This document shows positions 20,756 through 29,267 of a DNA stretch of 64,000 nucleotides, one piece after another. Every line of letters starts with the position of its first letter. The first letter of the stretch is position 1. Source of the DNA: Parabacteroides sp. GTDB lineage: Bacteria; Bacteroidota; Bacteroidia; Bacteroidales; Tannerellaceae. The translations under genes were made by a program, and so were the position numbers. Location of the stretch: positions 1 to 64,000 of the forward strand of contig JAGBDR010000006.1 in assembly GCA_017937385.1 (NCBI GenBank), written 5' to 3'. The notes under the pieces are model-generated. The model was not told the DNA's origin, made no database searches, and was given only the letters and a program-made list of their open reading frames with translations.

Positions 20756-21780
20756 TGGAAACAATCATCGGATTAATCATTATCGCAATCGGCAGCTTCG
20801 GGCAGAGCAGCTCCTATGTTCCGATCAACAAAGTCAAGAATTGGAGTTGGGAAAGTTTCTGGCTCGTGCAGGGAATTTTTGCCTGGCTCATCTTCCCGTT
20901 CTTGGGGGCGCAGCTTGCCATTCCCGACGGGAGCAGCCTCTCGGAGTTGTGGAGTGCCGGTGGAGCTGCGGGAGCCGTTATCTACGGAGTCCTGTGGGGA
21001 ATCGGCGGTTTGACCTTCGGGTTGAGTATGCGCTACTTGGGAGTCGCGCTCGGCCAGAGCATTGCGCTTGGGACGTGTGCCGGTTTCGGTACGCTTTTCC
21101 CGGCTGTTTTTGGCGGAACGGATCTGTTTCATGGCGACGGCCTGGTCCTGTTGCTCGGTGTTTGCGTCACGCTTGCCGGTATCGCTGTGATCGGGTATGC
21201 CGGAAGCCTTCGTGCCCGTAATATGACCGAAGAGGAGAAGAAAGCAGCGGTAAAGGATTTCGCGTTGACGAAAGGTTTGCTTGTCGCTCTTTTGGCCGGT
21301 GTGATGAGTGCCTGTTTCAATTTGGGTCTGGAATCCGGTGCTCCGATCCTTGAAAAGGCGAAACAGTCTGGCGCAAGCGAATTGTTCGCACTGAATCCGG
21401 TCATCCTGTTGGTGACGATCGGCGGTTTTGTCACGAACGCTTCTTACTGCCTCTTCCAGAATGTGCGGAACAAGACGGGAAACGATTATTTTTCGGTATC
21501 GGGCACAACTTTGCTGAATAATGTTTTATTTTGTGCGCTGGCCGGGGTTTTGTGGTATTCGCAATTCTTCGGATTGGGAATGGGCAAGAGCTATTTCACC
21601 GATTCTCCGGTGATGTTGGCTTTTTCATGGAGCATCCTGATGTCGCTGAATGTGATTTTCAGCAATGTATGGGGGATTATCCTGAAAGAGTGGAAAGGCG
21701 TGAGCCGGCAGACGATCGTCGTGTTGGTCTGTGGCATGTGCCTGCTGATATTCTCGCTGTTGCTGCCTAATTTGATGTAA
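20755..21780 (+). CDS. rhaT: L-rhamnose/H+ symporter
   Basis: A 341-residue inner-membrane protein with about ten hydrophobic segments. METIIGLIIIAIGSFGQSSSYVP and GVLWGIGGLTFGLSMRYLGVALGQSIALG match the RhaT family, as does the central FNLGLESGAP. It imports L-rhamnose for the adjoining enzymes. It overlaps rhaA, so expression is coupled. Downstream are a 22-bp repeat array and a terminator-like hairpin before rhaD. Confidence 0.95.
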   Translation: METIIGLIIIAIGSFGQSSSYVPINKVKNWSWESFWLVQGIFAWLIFPFLGAQLAIPDGSSLSELWSAGGAAGAVIYGVLWGIGGLTFGLSMRYLGVALGQSIALGTCAGFGTLFPAVFGGTDLFHGDGLVLLLGVCVTLAGIAVIGYAGSLRARNMTEEEKKAAVKDFALTKGLLVALLAGVMSACFNLGLESGAPILEKAKQSGASELFALNPVILLVTIGGFVTNASYCLFQNVRNKTGNDYFSVSGTTLLNNVLFCALAGVLWYSQFFGLGMGKSYFTDSPVMLAFSWSILMSLNVIFSNVWGIILKEWKGVSRQTIVVLVCGMCLLIFSLLLPNLM

Positions 21781-21813
21781 AGAAAATAGTTGACAACAAA
21801 CGTCGGGTTGGAA

Positions 21814-21879
21814 ATGGATAGGCATGGAATTTCTGTTTCATGGGCATGGAATTGGAATCCCATGGGCATGGAATTGGAC
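21814..21879. repeat. 22-bp tandem repeat array (3 units), locus 2
   Basis: Units of exactly 22 bp start at 21814, 21836 and 21858 with core CATGGGCATGGAATT. Same consensus and period as the arrays at 7552 and 52989. Confidence 0.9.
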
Positions 21880-21908
21880 TCCGCTGCCTATCCGTTTTTA
21901 GCCTGAAG

Positions 21909-21932
21909 AAAGGGGAACAGGATTCCCCTTTT
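21909..21932 (+). terminator. Terminator/attenuator-like hairpin between rhaT and rhaD
   Basis: AAAGGGGAA (21909-21917) and TTCCCCTTT (21923-21931) form a 9-bp perfect stem with a 5-nt loop, followed by only a short T tract. It may reduce readthrough into rhaD, which starts 22 bp later. Confidence 0.6.
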
Positions 21933-21954
21933 GTAAAAGTTATAATGAAGTAAA

Positions 21955-22755
21955 ATGGAAACAATTAGAAACAATGAAAAATTGATGGCCGAGATCGGCC
22001 GTATTGCCGAAGTGGCCGGCTATCTTTGGACAAAGGGATGGGCGGAACGCAACGGCGGTAACATCTCCGTCAACCTGACCGACCTGATGAGCTACGTCGA
22101 AAAAGCGCTTCCCGCCTTAGGGCCTGCCATTCCTTTGCAGGAAGCCATGACTGCCCTTGCCGGGCATATCTTCTATGTCACCGGTACCGGAAAGCGGATG
22201 CGTTACGTCGCACAAGATCCGTTTGCCAACGGCTCCCTGATTCGTATCGCCCAAGATGGCAAAAGCTATGACATTATTGCCGAACAGTTGATTTTGCCCA
22301 CTTCCGAGTTGCCGTCGCACCTGATGATGCACAACTATCTGTGTGGTCTGGGACGTGATAATAAAGTCGTTTTGCATACGCACCCGACCGACCTGATCGG
22401 AATGACGCATTGCAAACCTTTCCTGGATTCGGAGGTCATCACCCGTACCTTGTGGAGCATGATTCCCGAGTGCCGTATCATTGTCCCGAAAGGGGTCGGC
22501 ATCGTTCCCTACGAAATACCCGGTACACTGGATTTGGCACGTGCCACCATCAAACAATTGGAAAAACACGATGTCGTCTTCTGGGAAAAACACGGTATTT
22601 TGGCAGTCGGTGAAGACCTGATCGAATGTTTTGACGCCATCGACACCCTGAGCAAGTCCGCCCAAATTTATTTCAGTGCGCGTATGGCCGGCTGCGAACC
22701 TGCCGGAATGACCGACAAACAGCTGGATGATTTGGTGCCGGCGTTCGGACTGTAA
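21955..22755 (+). CDS. rhaD: Rhamnulose-1-phosphate aldolase
   Basis: A 266-residue class II aldolase that splits rhamnulose-1-phosphate into DHAP and L-lactaldehyde. Zinc ligands are visible in VLHTHPTDLIGMTH, and KHGILAVGEDL carries the later His region. SVNLTDLMSYVEK and FYVTGTGKRMRYV are phosphate-binding blocks. Length is close to E. coli RhaD (274). It follows rhaT after a gap holding 22-bp repeats and a hairpin. Confidence 0.94.
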   Translation: METIRNNEKLMAEIGRIAEVAGYLWTKGWAERNGGNISVNLTDLMSYVEKALPALGPAIPLQEAMTALAGHIFYVTGTGKRMRYVAQDPFANGSLIRIAQDGKSYDIIAEQLILPTSELPSHLMMHNYLCGLGRDNKVVLHTHPTDLIGMTHCKPFLDSEVITRTLWSMIPECRIIVPKGVGIVPYEIPGTLDLARATIKQLEKHDVVFWEKHGILAVGEDLIECFDAIDTLSKSAQIYFSARMAGCEPAGMTDKQLDDLVPAFGL

Positions 22756-22758
22756 AAA

Positions 22759-22820
22759 ATTTATGATTTATGATTTATGATTTATGCGTCACAAATAATT
22801 CATAAATCATAAATCATAAT
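22759..22820. repeat. TTTATGA heptamer repeat as an inverted pair
   Basis: Four ATTTATG-type units (22759-22786) are followed after 14 nt by the reverse complement (CATAAATCATAAATCATAAT, 22801-22820). The pair can form a stem of about 20 bp between rhaD and the rhamnosidase gene. Confidence 0.85.
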
Positions 22821-22848
22821 TCTTAATTCACCAATAAAAAGCGTTCCC

Positions 22849-24600
22849 ATGAAAACACTCCTCTTTCTTCTATCCCTATCCTTTGCCCTTCCGTTATCTG
22901 CGCAGCAACGCGATAGCCGGGTTCGTGAATATCTTTCTCCCACACGCATCGTCTGGCAACAGGAAAGCCAATTGATACAGGGGGCAGACCATTTGCTTCT
23001 TCCCGGAAATGGACAGACCAATCTTGTGAATCCCACTATTTGCAAACTTTCGAGCACAGACCGGCAACATCCTGCCATCCTCCTGGATTTCGGGAAGGAG
23101 CTGCAAGGTGGTTTGCAAATCGTGACCGGTATGCCGGCTTCGCACGAACCGGTCACCGTCCGCATCCGTTTGGGCGAGTCAGTCAGCGAAGCCATGTGCG
23201 ACATAGACGGGGTGAACGGTGCCTCCAACGACCATGCCATGCGCGATTTCACCGTCCGTCTGCCCTGGTTGGGCGTCTTGGAGGTGGGCAATTCCGGTTT
23301 TCGGTTTGCCCGGATCGACCTGTTGGACGATTCCGCCGAATTACATATTAAAGAAATACGTGCCATTTCCGTTTTTCGGGACATTCCGTATAAAGGCTCG
23401 TTCCGTTGCAACGACGAACGGTTGAACCGGATTTGGCAGACCGGTGCCTACACGGTGCATTTGAATATGCAGGAATATATTTGGGACGGTATCAAGCGGG
23501 ACCGCTTGGTCTGGATCGGGGATTTGCATCCGGAGGTGATGGCGGTCAATACCGTCTTCGGATATAACGAGGTGATCCCGAAAAGCCTCGACCTGATCCG
23601 CGACGCGACACCGTTGCCCGGATGGATGAACACGATGTGCAGCTATTCCATCTGGTGGCTGTTGATCCAGCGCGACTGGTATTACTATCAAGGCGATCTG
23701 GCTTATCTGAGGGAACAGAAAGACTATCTGACCGGTTTGCTCCGCCTCCTGATTTCCAAAGTCGGTGAAGACGGGGTGGAAAGACTCGACGGAGGAGGGC
23801 GTTTCCTCGACTGGCCGTCCAGTGAGAATCCGGTTGCCATCAATGCCGGTTTGCAAGCCTTGATGTTACAGGCAATGAAAGCCGGCAACGAACTTTGCCG
23901 CGTATTGGGCGAAGAGGCATTGGCGGAAGCCTGCGAAGCGGTTGCGGAGAAGATGGTCAAAGCCGCCCCGAAAGTGATCAAGCCTTTCCTGAAGTCGGGT
24001 GTCGCTCCGGACGCTCCCGGTTCGAAACAGGCGGCCTCTCTCTTGGCGTTGGCCGGGCTGATGAAGCCGGAAGAGGCGGACCGGAAATATCTTGCGGTCA
24101 ACGGCGGACACGGTTTCTCCACGTTTTATGGCTATTATATGCTTCGTGCGATGGCCGTTGCCGGCAATTATCAGGGGGCGCTCGACGTGATACGCCAATT
24201 CTGGGGCGCGATGCTCGATTTGGGTGCAACCACTTTCTGGGAAGATTTCAATTTGGACTGGCTGCCCGGTGCCTCCCGCATCGACGAACTGGTCCCGGCG
24301 GGCCAGAAAGATATTCATGGCGATTACGGGGCTTATTGCTATAAGGGTTTCCGTCACAGCCTTTGCCACGGCTGGGCTTCCGGTCCGACCTCCTGGCTGA
24401 GCGAATATGTGTTGGGCGTGCAGGTGGTGGAGCCGGGTTGCCGCGTGGTCCGGGTCACTCCGCATTTAGGTGACTTGGAATGGGTGGAAGGCACATTCCC
24501 GACCCCTTACGGACAGATCACCATCCGCCACGAAAAGGGTGCCGACGGAGAAGTCCGGAGCCGGATCGAGGCACCGTCAGAAGTAAAAGTAGTACGATAA
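22849..24600 (+). CDS. Alpha-L-rhamnosidase-like glycoside hydrolase (GH78-related)
   Basis: A 583-residue exported protein with signal peptide MKTLLFLLSLSFALPLSAQQ. A beta-sandwich N-terminal part (about 60-175) leads to an (alpha/alpha)6 catalytic barrel. The GH78 signature region appears as WDGIKRDRLVWIGDLHPE; where the other rhamnosidase of this window has R-E-R, this protein has R-D-R, so catalysis may differ. Near the end, ATTFWEDFNLDWL and CHGWASGPTSWLSEY resemble the base region and C-terminal barrel wall. No N-terminal carbohydrate-binding extras, so it is short for GH78. It follows the rhamnose operon and probably frees rhamnose outside the inner membrane. Confidence 0.8.
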   Translation: MKTLLFLLSLSFALPLSAQQRDSRVREYLSPTRIVWQQESQLIQGADHLLLPGNGQTNLVNPTICKLSSTDRQHPAILLDFGKELQGGLQIVTGMPASHEPVTVRIRLGESVSEAMCDIDGVNGASNDHAMRDFTVRLPWLGVLEVGNSGFRFARIDLLDDSAELHIKEIRAISVFRDIPYKGSFRCNDERLNRIWQTGAYTVHLNMQEYIWDGIKRDRLVWIGDLHPEVMAVNTVFGYNEVIPKSLDLIRDATPLPGWMNTMCSYSIWWLLIQRDWYYYQGDLAYLREQKDYLTGLLRLLISKVGEDGVERLDGGGRFLDWPSSENPVAINAGLQALMLQAMKAGNELCRVLGEEALAEACEAVAEKMVKAAPKVIKPFLKSGVAPDAPGSKQAASLLALAGLMKPEEADRKYLAVNGGHGFSTFYGYYMLRAMAVAGNYQGALDVIRQFWGAMLDLGATTFWEDFNLDWLPGASRIDELVPAGQKDIHGDYGAYCYKGFRHSLCHGWASGPTSWLSEYVLGVQVVEPGCRVVRVTPHLGDLEWVEGTFPTPYGQITIRHEKGADGEVRSRIEAPSEVKVVR

Positions 24601-24643
24601 TCAAATATCCTCGTTCATGTCAAACTGTAAATTTAGGAATGGA

Positions 24644-26848
24644 ATGAAAAAATATCTGTTATTATTCTTGTTGATCGGATGTCTCGCTTCCGGCCGGGCG
24701 GAATCCGGTTGGAAAGCGCATTGGATCAATACGGAACGTTGCCAGAGCCCGGCGAATACCTGGCTGGCTTTCCGTAAAACCGTCCGGATAGACCAGGTTC
24801 CGCAAACGCTTATCGCCCGTATCGCGGTCGATAGCAAATACTGGTTGTGGATAAACGGCCGCCTGGTCGTCTTCGAAGGCGGGTTGAAACGGGGACCTTC
24901 TCCATACGATACCTACTACGATCCGGTCGAGATCGCCCCTTATCTGCAAGCGGGCGAAAACACGATTGCCGTGCTGGTCTGGCATTTCGGTAAAAGCGGG
25001 TTCAGCCATGTGAACAGTGGCTTGGCGGCTTTGTTGTTCGAGGCAATCGCTCCCGGAGTCGAGATCGTGTCCGACAAGAGCTGGCAATGTGCCGTATATG
25101 ATGCCTATCAGAATACGGAGGCTCCCCATCCGAATTACCGTCTGCCGGAAAGCAACATCCGGTTCGATGCCCGTCGGGAAATGTCCGGATGGAACCTGCC
25201 CGGCTACACAGGCAAGATGCCGGTTGCCGAAATCATTTCGCCGGTCGGGGTCGCTCCTTTGGGCAAGTTGGTCGAACGTCCGATCCCGCTGTGGAAAGAT
25301 CATGGCTTGAAACCGTATGTCAGTGTCCGTCGGTCGGCTGTCGGCGATACGCTTTATTGCCGCTTGCCCTACAACAGCCAGGTGACGCCTTACCTGAAGG
25401 TGGATGCGCCTGCCGGTAAGGTGATCCGGATGCAGACGGATGATTACATGGGCGGTTCCCAATACAACGTCCGTGCCGAGTATGTCACGCGCGACGGCGT
25501 GCAGGAGTATGAGAGCTACGGCTGGATGAACGGCCATGAGATGCTGTATATCCTGCCGGAAGGGGTGAAGGTGCTGGAGGTGAAATTCCGGGAGACCGGA
25601 TACAATGCCGAATTTACGGGGGCTTTCAGTTGCAACGATCCGTTCATGAACGAACTCTGGAAACGTTCGGCCCGTACTTTATATATAACGATGCGCGACA
25701 GCTATATGGATTGTCCGGACCGCGAACGGGCGCAATGGTGGGGCGACGAGGTGAACGAACTGGGCGAGGCTTTCTATGCCCTTTCTCCCGCCAGCCATAA
25801 ATTGGCGTTGAAAGGCATCCACGAGCTGATGAACTGGCAGCGCGAAGACGGGGTGATTTTCGCTCCTGCTCCGGCGGGTAACTGGCGGAAAGAGCTGCCG
25901 TTGCAGATGCTGGCTTCGGTGGGCTGGTATGGTTTCTACACCCAGTATTATTATAGTGGCGACAGTAGCTTCGTTGCCGGCATTTACGATCGTATGCACC
26001 GCTACCTGCACGACGTATGGCAAGTGGACAAGAGCGGCTTGGTCATCGAGCGTAACGGCGATTGGAGCTGGGGCGACTGGGGGGAAAACATCGACATGGG
26101 CGTGCTGACCAATTGCTGGTATTACTTGGCTCTGAAAGCCGAGAAAGCATTTGCCCTCCAACTTGGGAAAACGGCCGAGGCCGACGAACTGGGCCGCATG
26201 ATGTATAGCATCGAGAAATGCTTCGACACGAAGTTCTGGACCGGTTCCGCCTACCGTTCTCTCGGCTATAAGGGAGAGACGGACGACCGTGCACAGGCGA
26301 TGGCCGTCGTTTCCGGCTTGGCCTCGGCCGACAAATATCCGGCTCTGGTAAACGTCTTGAAAAAGGAATACCACGCCAGCCCCTATATGGAAAAATATGT
26401 GCTCGAAGCCTTGTTCCAGATGAATGAACCGGCGTTTGCCTTGGAGAGGATCAAGCAACGTTATGCGAACATGATGAATTACCCCGAATATACGACCTTG
26501 TTCGAGGGATGGGGAATCGGCCCAGACGGTTTCGGCGGCGGCACGATCAATCATGCCTGGAGCGGCGGACCGCTGACGCTGCTGAGCCAAAAAGTGTGTG
26601 GTGTCACACCTACTTCACCCGGTTTCCGTTCCTTTAAGGTTTGCCCCCAAATGGGCACTTTGACCGAAGCCTCCGCTACGGTCGATACGCATTTCGGCAA
26701 GATCGAAGTGTCGATGAAGCGGAAAGGTAAAAAGATACAAGCCGTCCTTTCTGTCCCCGAAGGAACGACCGCCGAAGTCCCGGTAGCGAAAAACCGGACG
26801 AAACGATTGGAACCCGGCGAACATTCGCTGGTCATCCCCGTGTTCTGA
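24644..26848 (+). CDS. Alpha-L-rhamnosidase, GH78
   Basis: About 734 residues, exported. From the ATG at 24644 the signal is MKKYLLLFLLIGCLASGRA; an ATG at 24617 would add nine polar residues. The N-terminal beta domains contain WLWINGRLVVFEGG. The catalytic core carries MDCPDRERAQWWGDEVNE, then WSWGDWGENIDMGVLTN, then TTLFEGW and GGGTINHAWSGGP; these are GH78 hallmarks. The C-terminal beta domain ends with EPGEHSLVIPVF. It lies 43 bp after the other rhamnosidase and is co-oriented with rhaBATD, so it likely supplies rhamnose from glycans or plant glycosides. Confidence 0.9.
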   Translation: MKKYLLLFLLIGCLASGRAESGWKAHWINTERCQSPANTWLAFRKTVRIDQVPQTLIARIAVDSKYWLWINGRLVVFEGGLKRGPSPYDTYYDPVEIAPYLQAGENTIAVLVWHFGKSGFSHVNSGLAALLFEAIAPGVEIVSDKSWQCAVYDAYQNTEAPHPNYRLPESNIRFDARREMSGWNLPGYTGKMPVAEIISPVGVAPLGKLVERPIPLWKDHGLKPYVSVRRSAVGDTLYCRLPYNSQVTPYLKVDAPAGKVIRMQTDDYMGGSQYNVRAEYVTRDGVQEYESYGWMNGHEMLYILPEGVKVLEVKFRETGYNAEFTGAFSCNDPFMNELWKRSARTLYITMRDSYMDCPDRERAQWWGDEVNELGEAFYALSPASHKLALKGIHELMNWQREDGVIFAPAPAGNWRKELPLQMLASVGWYGFYTQYYYSGDSSFVAGIYDRMHRYLHDVWQVDKSGLVIERNGDWSWGDWGENIDMGVLTNCWYYLALKAEKAFALQLGKTAEADELGRMMYSIEKCFDTKFWTGSAYRSLGYKGETDDRAQAMAVVSGLASADKYPALVNVLKKEYHASPYMEKYVLEALFQMNEPAFALERIKQRYANMMNYPEYTTLFEGWGIGPDGFGGGTINHAWSGGPLTLLSQKVCGVTPTSPGFRSFKVCPQMGTLTEASATVDTHFGKIEVSMKRKGKKIQAVLSVPEGTTAEVPVAKNRTKRLEPGEHSLVIPVF

Positions 26849-26880
26849 TTTTGCCGTTTTGATAGAATGAATCTTGGGAA

Positions 26881-26908
26881 AAAGAGGGTTAATCGCCCTC
26901 TTTTTTTC
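26881..26908. terminator. Bidirectional terminator between rhamnosidase and HU-like gene
   Basis: AAAGAGGG (26881-26888) pairs with CCCTCTTT (26896-26903), followed by T-run on the plus strand and preceded by an A-run for the minus strand. The HU-like stop codon (26889-26891) is inside the loop. Confidence 0.9.
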
Positions 26909-27524
26909 GTATATACACCTTGTGCTGTCCCCAGCCGGAAAAGGTGATTCCGCTGGATGGATCATTGCGGAAACGTTTCAGCTCCAATGTCGCGCTCGTC
27001 CGTTTCAGTCCGGTTATGGCCATGTAGTCGGATATGTGCATACAAGCATGTTCGTCCAGGTAGCGCAAGGCCTGAGCGAGCCGTTCCTTCTCTTCGTAGG
27101 GCGAAGACTTGATGCGGCTCGTCCCTCCACTTGTGAGGTTGCACCGCCGGTTGGTGTTGCGCACCAGTTCCTTGTCGGCCCGGAAGTTGACCCCGTTCAC
27201 CTCAAGGCTCTGTGCGTTCCGTTTCGGCTCTCCCTCCTCCAACGTATCTACTTCCTTGTTCTTCACCACACCCACTTTCGGTTTGAATGTCCCGATCCCT
27301 TCGATCGTCACCGAGCGTCCGTTGGCCATGCAACGTGCTATCTGTTCTGCCACAGCCGTCATCACCGAGATCACAATCGACCGGTTCAGCCCCGATCCCG
27401 GGTAGGCGATCTCATTTATAAATTGATCCGAATCGATGTTTTCCTCGATCTTCATCCGATAGAACACCCGCTTCTCGCCATCTCCGGCCATGTCGCTCAT
27501 TTCCTGTTTGATATATCTTGCCAT
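26889..27524 (-). CDS. HU/IHF-like DNA-binding protein with C-terminal extension
   Basis: A 211-residue member of the Bacteroidales HU-like group. Residues 1-120 hold the IHF/HU fold: SDQFINEIAYPGSGLNRSIVISVMTAVAEQI and GRSVTIEGIGTFKPKVGVV. The C-terminal ~80 residues (AQALRYLDEHACMHISDYMAITGLKRTSATLELKRF) look like a winged helix-turn-helix, an addition not found in classic HU. Such proteins probably organise DNA at specific sites. Upstream is a consensus promoter with three 20-bp palindromes just behind it, which suggests autoregulation or specific control. Confidence 0.82.
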   Translation of the reverse strand: MARYIKQEMSDMAGDGEKRVFYRMKIEENIDSDQFINEIAYPGSGLNRSIVISVMTAVAEQIARCMANGRSVTIEGIGTFKPKVGVVKNKEVDTLEEGEPKRNAQSLEVNGVNFRADKELVRNTNRRCNLTSGGTSRIKSSPYEEKERLAQALRYLDEHACMHISDYMAITGLKRTSATLELKRFRNDPSSGITFSGWGQHKVYIRKKEGD

Positions 27525-27581
27525 TTTCCTGTATATAAATTGTTTCTAATCGTATAAGAAAACCGTTTCGCTCTCTGCATA

Positions 27582-27613
27582 CAAATATAACGATATGCTA
27601 TATGATTTCCAAA
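27582..27613 (-). promoter_or_regulatory. Promoter of the HU-like gene
   Basis: On the minus strand a -33 TTTG (27610-27613) is followed after 20 bp by the -7 box TATATTTG (27582-27589), 57 bp before the ATG at 27524. A good Bacteroidetes promoter. Confidence 0.7.
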
Positions 27614-27620
27614 TTACAGC

Positions 27621-27695
27621 CACTGATTATATAATCGGTGCCACTGATTTTATAATCAGAGACTGTAATTATATAATCAGTGGCAGTGATTACAG
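27621..27695. repeat. Array of TGATTATATAATCA-type palindromes
   Basis: Three 20-bp near-palindromes begin at 27621, 27642 and 27663 (CACTGATTATATAATCGGTG and variants), followed by a half unit (CAGTGATTACAG, 27684-27695). Spacing is 21 bp, two helical turns. They lie immediately upstream of the -33 box of the HU-like gene. Confidence 0.85.
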
Positions 27696-27739
27696 AAAAG
27701 TCTGGCAGGAAAATAGGAATATATTCATGTTATAACTGT

Positions 27740-28318
27740 TTATTTTATGAGGCCGATTTTACGTAACCAGGCCTCTGTTCCGTTGCCATTCCCCGGCATT
27801 TCTATGCCTGTATCGTCCGGACGGCCCGGGGTCGTGATGTCATCCGGGTCGAGATCTTCGGGTAGGGTTTCCGGGATATGTTTTGAATGGGGAGTTAGTT
27901 TGTAAATCTTTTGCATCGATTCGTTCAGGTAGGTCGTGGCTCCGTATGTAATGAACGGAATGATCACCTTGTCTTTCAAGTCGTATGCCTCAAGAAATGT
28001 ACAGACCACCATCGCGGGTTGGTGCCACCAGCAAGGTGAGCCGACGAAGATTGTGTCGTAGCGAGCGATTGCATCTGCGTCAGGCAGATTTGCCACACCA
28101 GGTCGCAGATCGTTATAGGCCTCTTTCTGGATCCGGTCGCTGTCGTCATAGGGATCTTCGGAGTAGGGGTCGGACGCTTCGATGCGATATACGTCTGCAC
28201 CGGTCAGTTCCACAATACGTTCAGCCACGGCTTGCGTGTGTCCCTGTGCGGAGAAGTAGGCCACCAGTGTCTTGCTGTTGCCTAGCGGGGTATTCGGATC
28301 ACTTTCCGGTATGGGCAT
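27740..28318 (-). CDS. Flavodoxin-like protein
   Basis: From the ATG at 28318, 192 residues. The FMN phosphate loop is YFSAQGHTQAVAE; the isoalloxazine loops are FVGSPCWWHQPAMVV and ITYGATTYLNESM. The sequence resembles the short NADPH-quinone-type flavodoxins common in Bacteroides. The ATG at 28318 is preferred to one at 28399, because a -7 box (minus-strand TAATTTTG) lies at 28337-28344 between them. It is adjacent to a broken AraC gene, its likely former regulator. Confidence 0.82.
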   Translation of the reverse strand: MPIPESDPNTPLGNSKTLVAYFSAQGHTQAVAERIVELTGADVYRIEASDPYSEDPYDDSDRIQKEAYNDLRPGVANLPDADAIARYDTIFVGSPCWWHQPAMVVCTFLEAYDLKDKVIIPFITYGATTYLNESMQKIYKLTPHSKHIPETLPEDLDPDDITTPGRPDDTGIEMPGNGNGTEAWLRKIGLIK

Positions 28319-28336
28319 ATTTTCTTTTGTTGCCGC

Positions 28337-28344
28337 AAAATTAG
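28337..28344 (-). promoter_or_regulatory. -7 box for the flavodoxin gene
   Basis: Minus-strand TAATTTTG fits TAnnTTTG, 18 bp before the ATG at 28318. It decides the start choice for the flavodoxin. Confidence 0.5.
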
Positions 28345-28391
28345 GAGGTTGGGCGCTGAAAGAAAATGGATAAAACGAGGCGACGTTTGGA

Positions 28392-29113
28392 CTATTCAAG
28401 GTTCCTTTTTCTGAATGTACTTGGACTTATACCTGTCGCTTGTGTGAATATTCGTGAGAAATAGGCATGATCATCGATGCCGAGAGAACTGGAGATTTCC
28501 TTTATTGTTAGGTTTGTGTAGACGAGTAACCGTTTCGCTTCCAATATAATGCTGTTCTTTATGTATGCTTTGGTACTTATGCCTGTAACCTTTTTTACCA
28601 CTTCATTCAGGTAAACAGGGGATATGTTTAACTGGGATGCATAATCGGACGGAGAACGTTTTTTGGAAAGATGTCTGGCCAGCAACCGACGAAATGACAA
28701 GACGATTTCAATATGTCTGCGGGTATGCTTTACTTGTTGTATTTCGCTTTCCCGTACCACTTCGGCTACAATACCGATATAAGTTTCCGCCAGTCTCCTT
28801 ACCGTTGCCTTTGTCAGTTCATCCGTAATGCGATTCATCCTATTGGCCAGAATCAAAGCTATCTGTTTCAGTTCATTCATCCGCTGTTCGTCTATTGGAA
28901 CTGACGAAGCGGATAGTTGGAACATATCAAAGATGTATTTTTCCTCATAACCGATGAAACTGTTGTCTACCGCGAGCATCCAACCCTCTACATCTCATCT
29001 TGATGCAGATACCTCACCGGTCCCTCTTGGCTTTGTCGGGAATCGATTTTGCGGAAACGGATCCCGAAGTCTGAGAGTTCGGAAGCTTTGTGTTGCGGAA
29101 ACTGTTGTGACAT
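28392..29113 (-). pseudogene. AraC-family regulator with internal deletion and frameshift
   Basis: Two pieces of one regulator. The first starts with ATG at 29113 (MSQQFPQHKASELSDFGIRF) and stops after 41 codons at 28988. The second resumes in another frame with EGWMLAVDNSFIGYEEKY and reads to 28392, ending with two helix-turn-helix units (YASQLNISPVYLNEVVKKVT; IKEISSSLGIDDHAYFSRIF). In intact relatives a cupin stretch of about 50-60 residues joins HQDE- and -GWML-like segments; here it is missing and the frame is lost. The 195-residue second piece might still be made from the ATG at 28979, giving a DNA-binding part without its sensor. The original promoter (28.13 kb side, 29134-29141) is retained. 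Confidence 0.8.
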
Positions 29114-29133
29114 GATTTTCTGCTTTTGATGAA

Positions 29134-29141
29134 CAAAGGTA
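29134..29141 (-). promoter_or_regulatory. -7 box of the broken AraC gene
   Basis: Minus-strand TACCTTTG, a full TAnnTTTG match, 20 bp before the ATG at 29113. The gene is therefore probably still transcribed. Confidence 0.55.
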
Positions 29142-29224
29142 ATGCTTTAATCTGTTAACGGAATTAAATCTCTCTTTCTGAAAATAATTTATGTAAAAAA
29201 ATGCCGGATGAATGACAAAATGCG

Positions 29225-29232
29225 TATATTTG
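29225..29232 (+). promoter_or_regulatory. -7 box for the LytTR/FHA/kinase cluster
   Basis: TATATTTG matches TAnnTTTG, 35 bp before the LytTR ATG at 29268. No convincing -33 element is seen. Confidence 0.5.
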
Positions 29233-29267
29233 TTTTCCGATGATGAACGAATAAACAATATCTACGT

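Noticed and set aside
28995-29258. 87-codon minus-strand frame
   Set aside because: It overlaps the N-terminal piece of the broken AraC gene in another frame; only the latter matches a family.
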